Part shown: positions 59,685 to 64,000 of the stretch, piece by piece
Numbering within the stretch: position 1 is the first letter of the stretch
Layout: each line of letters begins with the position of its first letter
Origin: an uncultured Bacteroidales bacterium
Lineage (GTDB): Bacteria; Bacteroidota; Bacteroidia; Bacteroidales; ML635J-15
DNA length: 64,000 nucleotides
Direction of reading: 5' to 3'
Assembly: GCA_937899245.1 (NCBI GenBank)
Contig: CALDKB010000047.1
Location: 184,372-248,371 of the forward strand
Notes under the pieces: generated by a model
Seen by the model: the letters and a program-made list of their open reading frames with translations, nothing else
Database searches by the model: none
Told to the model about the DNA's origin: nothing
Made by a program: the position numbers and the translations under genes

Positions 59685-60719
59685 ATGAGAAAAAACATTT
59701 TTATCTGTTTGCTATTCGCTTTTTTGGGTATATCTGTTGCAAATGCGCAGAAAGAATGTCCAGAAGAATGGCAGGAGTTTACAGCAGACAAATATTTTTC
59801 AAATCTTCAACTGGGAGAGAATGAGGATTTCAAGGCTGAAGATGATTTCCTGGGAAATCTCGAGGCGAATGCAATCAGTCATTTGGCAAAGAGCATAAAG
59901 ACTGCTGTACATAACCTGATGGAATTGCAGTCATCCGGTCTTGATGAGTCAGATGTTGTCAGCTATTTTGAAAGTTCACGCCGCAATGCTGATGTCGGCA
60001 TGAAACTAATTGAGACGAAAAAGTTTTATAATAATTATACTCATCATGGATGTGCTATCGCGTATATAGACAAGTCTGTTGCGAGCGATTATTATTTCAG
60101 TAAAATATGTGCTTTTCAAAAGCATATTCAGGAGGTAATAGCCGTTGTTGATGGTCAGATTCAAAGAGGTCGTACTGATAGCGCCCGTATCGAGATGGAA
60201 AAGATTGTTCCTGAGATGTCGGTATGTGCCAATGCGATTTTTCTGTTGAAGGTTTTTAATTGCAAGCAGGAAAACATCGACATGGTCCGTGATGCGCATA
60301 ATGAAATTCATGAAACAGTAAAGAACAGGTTTAAAACCATTGGTCCAAAGTTGATGGTCGGAATGGAGATGAACATGGACTTGTTCGGCAAATCGTATTG
60401 GGACGTTCAGGAGGAAATAAAGGACTGGCTGGCTTCTCGTGGCATTGGCTATACAAACGACCGGTCGGAGTCAGACTATGTTCTGGTTGTGAAGTCGTCG
60501 TCAAGAAAATACAATACGATGTCAAATGGAACAAAGACGACTTATTATTCGTATGTCGATGCAGATGTTTCTTTCGCTAGAAAGGGTCAGGAGCCGACGT
60601 TTGTGAAGAAGTATTCGGAAAAGGGCGCTTCCACCAAGAATTTTGAAGAAGCTGCTATCGCTGCATATAATGAGTTGCAGAACAAGCTGTATAAGGTTTT
60701 GGATGAGAATTTGAAATAG
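59685..60719 (+). CDS. Exported protein of unknown function
   Basis: 344 residues with a signal peptide (MRKNIFICLLFAFLG...NAQ). The middle contains a segment AIAYIDKSVASDYYFSKICAF, helical and possibly repeat-like, and the C-terminal part a beta-rich domain with SDYVLVVKSSSRKY and TYYSYVDADVSFARKG. There is no T9SS tail and no lipobox, so the protein is probably periplasmic. It is 18 bases after cdd and may belong to that unit by read-through. I do not recognise the family. Confidence 0.7.
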   Translation: MRKNIFICLLFAFLGISVANAQKECPEEWQEFTADKYFSNLQLGENEDFKAEDDFLGNLEANAISHLAKSIKTAVHNLMELQSSGLDESDVVSYFESSRRNADVGMKLIETKKFYNNYTHHGCAIAYIDKSVASDYYFSKICAFQKHIQEVIAVVDGQIQRGRTDSARIEMEKIVPEMSVCANAIFLLKVFNCKQENIDMVRDAHNEIHETVKNRFKTIGPKLMVGMEMNMDLFGKSYWDVQEEIKDWLASRGIGYTNDRSESDYVLVVKSSSRKYNTMSNGTKTTYYSYVDADVSFARKGQEPTFVKKYSEKGASTKNFEEAAIAAYNELQNKLYKVLDENLK

Positions 60720-60815
60720 AAAGTTTCTGATGGTTTCTGGAGTTATGGGTCTTAGTGCTGGCAGAATCATTTAAGAAATGCACAGCGAAGAAACATAGAG
60801 CTCTTAAATCTTACT

Positions 60816-60823
60816 TATCTTTG
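60816..60823 (+). promoter_or_regulatory. -7 box of the glycosyltransferase operon
   Basis: TATCTTTG matches TAnnTTTG 24 bases before the start at 60847. No -33 TTTG is clear. Confidence 0.45.
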
Positions 60824-60846
60824 CAGTCCTAATTTCGAGAGAACGG

Positions 60847-62058
60847 ATGAGAATATTGATAGTTGCTAATAAGATGCCATATCCGGCGAAGGATGGAGGT
60901 GCGATAGCTACGCTTTCGCTGGCAACGTCGATGCAGAAAAATGGAGCGGAAGTCGATATCCTGGCTATGAATACGCCCAAGCATTTCTGTAAAATCGAGG
61001 ATATTCCCGCAGAACTGACTTCGAAAATTGGATTTTATTCCGTTTATGTAGATACAACAATAAAAGCATCGGAAGCATTAAAAAATTTGTTGTTTTCATC
61101 GTTGCCGTACAATGCCGAAAGGTTTATCGTCGACAACTTTGCTGTGAAACTCAAAGAGTTGCTATCGGCAAAGGAATATGATGTTGTGCAGTTGGAAGGC
61201 TTGTATCTCTGTCCATATATTGCCGAAATACGCAAATGTTCCAAGTCAAAAGTGGTCCTTCGTGCTCATAATATCGAGCATGAAATATGGATGCGGATGG
61301 CGGCAAACGAGGGCAATTTGTTAAAGCGTGCTTATAAGAAAATTCTTGCCCGCAGGATTCGCAAATTTGAATTGTCGTTTGTAAATGCCTATGATTCGCT
61401 CGTTCCAATAACAAGCCGTGATGCCGATTTTTTTGCAAAAAATGGAAACCGGAAGCCCGTTTTTGTTGCTCCGACAGGCATTGAACACGACAACCCTTTG
61501 TTTGGCGTTGATGCAAAATCTGCATGTTTCCCCGGATTTTTCCATCTTGGAGCATTAGATTGGGCTCCGAATCGTGAAGGCCTTGAATGGTTTATAGCGA
61601 ATGTCTGGAACAAGTATAAGGAAACGCATGCCGATGCACATTTCTATGTGGCCGGTCGAAATGCAGAAAAGTCGTTTGAAGTTTTTTTGAAGACTAATGG
61701 CATTGACTATCTTGGTGAAGTTGATAGCGCTGTGGAGTTTATTTCAAAAGGATCAGTCTTTATTGTGCCGTTGCTTTCTGGTAGTGGAATGCGGATTAAG
61801 ATTGTGGAAGGAATGGCTGCTGGAAAAACAGTGATAACAACTTCGATAGGAGCAGAAGGTATTGCCGTTGAAAACGAAAAGGATATTTTAATTGCCGATG
61901 ATGCTGCTTCTTTCCTGGCGATGATGGAAAAGGTAGCTGCAGATAGGAAGATTCACGATAACATTTCGGCCAATGCAAGGACCTTTGTCCGAAATAACTA
62001 TGATAATGAAGTGATTGCAAGAAATTTGTTGGGAAGGTATAAAGATTTTGGAAGGTAA
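60847..62058 (+). CDS. GT4-type glycosyltransferase
   Basis: 403 residues with the two-Rossmann GT-B fold. The N-terminal MRILIVANKMPYPAKDGGAI is the donor/acceptor loop typical of family 4 enzymes, and the C-terminal nucleotide-sugar site is seen as VPLLSGSGMRIKIVEGMAAGKTVITT with the conserved Glu. It probably adds a sugar in surface polysaccharide or glycan synthesis; substrate unknown. It is 12 bases upstream of a second enzyme of the same family, likely one operon. Confidence 0.9.
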   Translation: MRILIVANKMPYPAKDGGAIATLSLATSMQKNGAEVDILAMNTPKHFCKIEDIPAELTSKIGFYSVYVDTTIKASEALKNLLFSSLPYNAERFIVDNFAVKLKELLSAKEYDVVQLEGLYLCPYIAEIRKCSKSKVVLRAHNIEHEIWMRMAANEGNLLKRAYKKILARRIRKFELSFVNAYDSLVPITSRDADFFAKNGNRKPVFVAPTGIEHDNPLFGVDAKSACFPGFFHLGALDWAPNREGLEWFIANVWNKYKETHADAHFYVAGRNAEKSFEVFLKTNGIDYLGEVDSAVEFISKGSVFIVPLLSGSGMRIKIVEGMAAGKTVITTSIGAEGIAVENEKDILIADDAASFLAMMEKVAADRKIHDNISANARTFVRNNYDNEVIARNLLGRYKDFGR

Positions 62059-62070
62059 ATTGCTTGTGTT

Positions 62071-63249
62071 ATGAAGATTTTAGTATTATCGTCGAGAGTG
62101 CCATATCCGTTGGAGAAAGGTGATAAGTTGAGGATTTATCATCAGTTGCGTGTGCTGTCGCAAGAACACGAAATCTATCTTGTTGCGTTGAATGACGGAA
62201 AGGTGCATCCACAAGCAAAGGACAAGCTCATGCAATTCTGCAAGCAGGTATATGTGCTGAATATAGGTAATTTTGGCCGTCTGCTAAATCTTTTGCTTGC
62301 ATTTCTGGCAGGACGCCCATTGCAATGTGGTTATTTCTTTAATTCGCGTGCAAAACGACAGTTTGATAGGATAGTCGCAGAAGTTAAGCCGGATCATATA
62401 TATTGCCAGCTAGTACGAGTTATCGACTATGTGAAAGATGTTGACCTTCCAAAGACTTTGGACTATCAGGATGTTTTGTCGAAGGGCATGTTGCGACGTA
62501 AAGACGCAGCTCCGTTTTATAAAAAGCCGTTTTTTGCAATGGAATATCGTCGCTTGTGCCGTTGTGAGCATAAGGCGATGTCGTTGTTTGACAATTGCAC
62601 GATAATTACTGCTGTTGACCGTGATTTGATTCCGCATGATGACAACAAGAATATACATGTTATTGCAAACGGAGTCGATTTGGATCAATTTGCAAGCAAT
62701 TCGGTAGAAAAATCATTCGACTTGATTTTTGCTGGCAATATGAGCTATGCTCCTAATGTTGATGCTTCGGAATATCTTGTAAAGGAAATATTCCAACTTT
62801 TGAAAAAGAAATTTCCGCAGATTAAACTTGTACTTTGTGGCGCAACACCAGCGGCAAAAGTAAGGGCTTTGGCTTCTGACGATGTCATTGTTACCGGTTG
62901 GGTGGATTCTATGGCTGAGTATTACGCCAAGTCAAAGATTTTTATTGCACCTATGCGTTTGGGTACAGGCCTGCAAAATAAACTTCTGGAGGCCATGGCG
63001 ACAAAACTACCATGTATTACTTCTATGTTGGCTGGCAAACCACTTGAAAATGCGGTTATTGGAAAGGATATGATAGTATGCAATTCGGTTCAGGAATATG
63101 TTGATACAGTAAGTCGGCTGATGACTGATTCTGAATACTATTCGCAACTGTCGAATGCTGGATATGAATATGTTAAGCGGAATTATAATTGGGAAGTTTC
63201 TACTAAAAAATTAAGCGAGATAATGTCTGCAACTTCGAGAATCCGCTGA
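62071..63249 (+). CDS. GT4-type glycosyltransferase (Stp1-like)
   Basis: 392 residues, a diverged relative of the preceding gene. It opens MKILVLSSRVPYPLEKGDKLR, and the sugar-donor site is APMRLGTGLQNKLLEAMATKLPCI. The opening and architecture resemble the Stp1/TIGR03087 group of glycosyltransferases associated elsewhere with exosortase systems, but no exosortase is in view. A role in surface glycan synthesis is likely. A short octamer stretch starts at its stop codon. Confidence 0.88.
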   Translation: MKILVLSSRVPYPLEKGDKLRIYHQLRVLSQEHEIYLVALNDGKVHPQAKDKLMQFCKQVYVLNIGNFGRLLNLLLAFLAGRPLQCGYFFNSRAKRQFDRIVAEVKPDHIYCQLVRVIDYVKDVDLPKTLDYQDVLSKGMLRRKDAAPFYKKPFFAMEYRRLCRCEHKAMSLFDNCTIITAVDRDLIPHDDNKNIHVIANGVDLDQFASNSVEKSFDLIFAGNMSYAPNVDASEYLVKEIFQLLKKKFPQIKLVLCGATPAAKVRALASDDVIVTGWVDSMAEYYAKSKIFIAPMRLGTGLQNKLLEAMATKLPCITSMLAGKPLENAVIGKDMIVCNSVQEYVDTVSRLMTDSEYYSQLSNAGYEYVKRNYNWEVSTKKLSEIMSATSRIR

Positions 63250-63285
63250 ACAGAGCTGTTTGCAGGTTCGCTTGTTAGCCATTTC
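63250..63285. repeat. Short degenerate octamer stretch after the second glycosyltransferase
   Basis: Directly after the stop codon the sequence divides into units of eight such as CTGTTTGC, AGGTTCGC, TTGTTAGC and CATTTCGC. These resemble the units at 40578-40609 and 39438-39485. It also separates two convergent genes. Confidence 0.4.
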
Positions 63286-63291
63286 GCCGAA

Positions 63292-64000
63292 TTACCTTTT
63301 TGCCAGTCTTGATCTTACGCCGACGCTAAACCCCAAGTATTTGTCGTTTCTAATTTCGTTGCTATTGCTATGCAATAATATCTCGGCGAAAACTGATAGT
63401 GCTTTGTCTTTCAGCGGATAATATGCAACTTCGGCACGTGCGGTAAATATGTTTGTGCGAATGCCTTGAAGCAGGACATTGTAGAAGCTTGTTACAGGAA
63501 TGTTGTTCTGGCTTGGCATGTATGCGTCCATTGTCGTATAAAAGACATTTTGTCCATAGTGTGTATTTTGTGAAGAATCGGCACCTGCTATTGCATATGA
63601 TAATTTCAGGTTGCATTCAATAAATTCGTTGAAGTAGCTGATTCCCGCAACACCTTCAATGAAATTTGCACCGAGCGGGTGGGCTAGAGGCTTGCCGTCG
63701 TGGGTGTATGTCAACTCGCTAACGCTATGCGAATATGCATATGGGCGGACAATGTTTCCTTCTACGAAGCAGTCAAGTCCTTTAACCTTGAACATGTCGT
63801 AGAACTTTAATCCCCCCTGAATGCCCCATTTGTTGGCGAACCAGCCGTATTCGCCGTCGTAAGACTTGCTGATTCTGTGCATTATGTCATTTTTCAATTG
63901 TCCGACAATAATGTCGTCGAGCACGACTTGTGCATAAACACAATTCTTCTGGCAGAACGAAACCTTCAGGTTCGCTCCCAAAAGAGCATTGTTGTCGCTG
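63292..64000 (-). CDS. RemB-like outer-membrane protein, 3' part
   Basis: The open frame runs to the window edge, so the 5' part is outside. The visible 236 codons end in LAKR at 63292. Alternating beta strands with aromatic girdle residues, NIVRPYAYSHS, HPLGANF and a C-terminal run of strands match what I know of RemB and related gliding-motility/capsule assembly outer-membrane beta-barrels of Bacteroidetes. That would fit the T9SS and SprB-like genes at 14-39 kb. No start or signal peptide can be seen. Confidence 0.7.
   Translation of the reverse strand, partial: SDNNALLGANLKVSFCQKNCVYAQVVLDDIIVGQLKNDIMHRISKSYDGEYGWFANKWGIQGGLKFYDMFKVKGLDCFVEGNIVRPYAYSHSVSELTYTHDGKPLAHPLGANFIEGVAGISYFNEFIECNLKLSYAIAGADSSQNTHYGQNVFYTTMDAYMPSQNNIPVTSFYNVLLQGIRTNIFTARAEVAYYPLKDKALSVFAEILLHSNSNEIRNDKYLGFSVGVRSRLAKR

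Overview
The window looks like a chromosomal piece of an anaerobic member of Bacteroidales (phylum Bacteroidota). The grounds are type IX secretion (T9SS) C-terminal signals of both classes (A and B) on giant surface proteins, Bacteroidetes-type promoters (TTTG, about 19 bp, TAnnTTTG) in front of many genes, little use of Shine-Dalgarno sites, the run dapB - lepB - lepB paralog - wbqC, a RemB-like outer-membrane protein, and anaerobe genes (desulfoferrodoxin, a lysine 5,6-aminomutase subunit).

Layout. 1-6.4 kb: start of a MoxR-like ATPase (cut by the window edge), superoxide reductase, an operon of four tandem diverged paralogs of unknown family plus a secreted protein, a helical unknown, and a CYTH enzyme. 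6.4-13.5 kb: ffh, tRNA-Thr(CGT), then dapB, lepB, a signal-peptidase paralog lacking both catalytic residues, wbqC, and a convergent acyl-CoA synthetase. 14-38.7 kb: two giant secreted proteins, 3721 aa (class A tail) and about 4204 aa (class B/gliding tail with SprB repeats), with a small exported protein between them; the last two genes form one unit. 38.8-48 kb: flavoprotein, a lipoprotein with no normal start codon, alaS, LytM peptidase, SAM methyltransferase, AlaX-like editing protein, a small exported protein, rsgA and kamE. 48-52.3 kb: accessory island with an AT-rich restriction-modification pair behind a roughly 180-nt highly structured leader, then an AAA/DUF4143-type ATPase flanked on both sides by arrays of a 23-bp repeat. 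52.3-64 kb: housekeeping operon dnaG-ispE-hydrolase, aminopeptidase P, cmk, ispH, cdd, an exported unknown, two glycosyltransferases and the 3' part of a RemB-like gene.

The strongest candidates for something undescribed are (1) the ATPase with PD-(D/E)XK-like residues between two co-oriented arrays sharing an invariant 14-bp core, and (2) the leader of the restriction-modification genes, where one inverted arm can pair with either of two direct copies. Other unusual features are the catalytically dead signal-peptidase paralog with an apparent Ser/Lys exchange, the four-paralog operon, degenerate octamer arrays lying next to stop codons, and the lipoprotein gene without a canonical start. Everything here is read by eye from sequence and translations; no database search was run.
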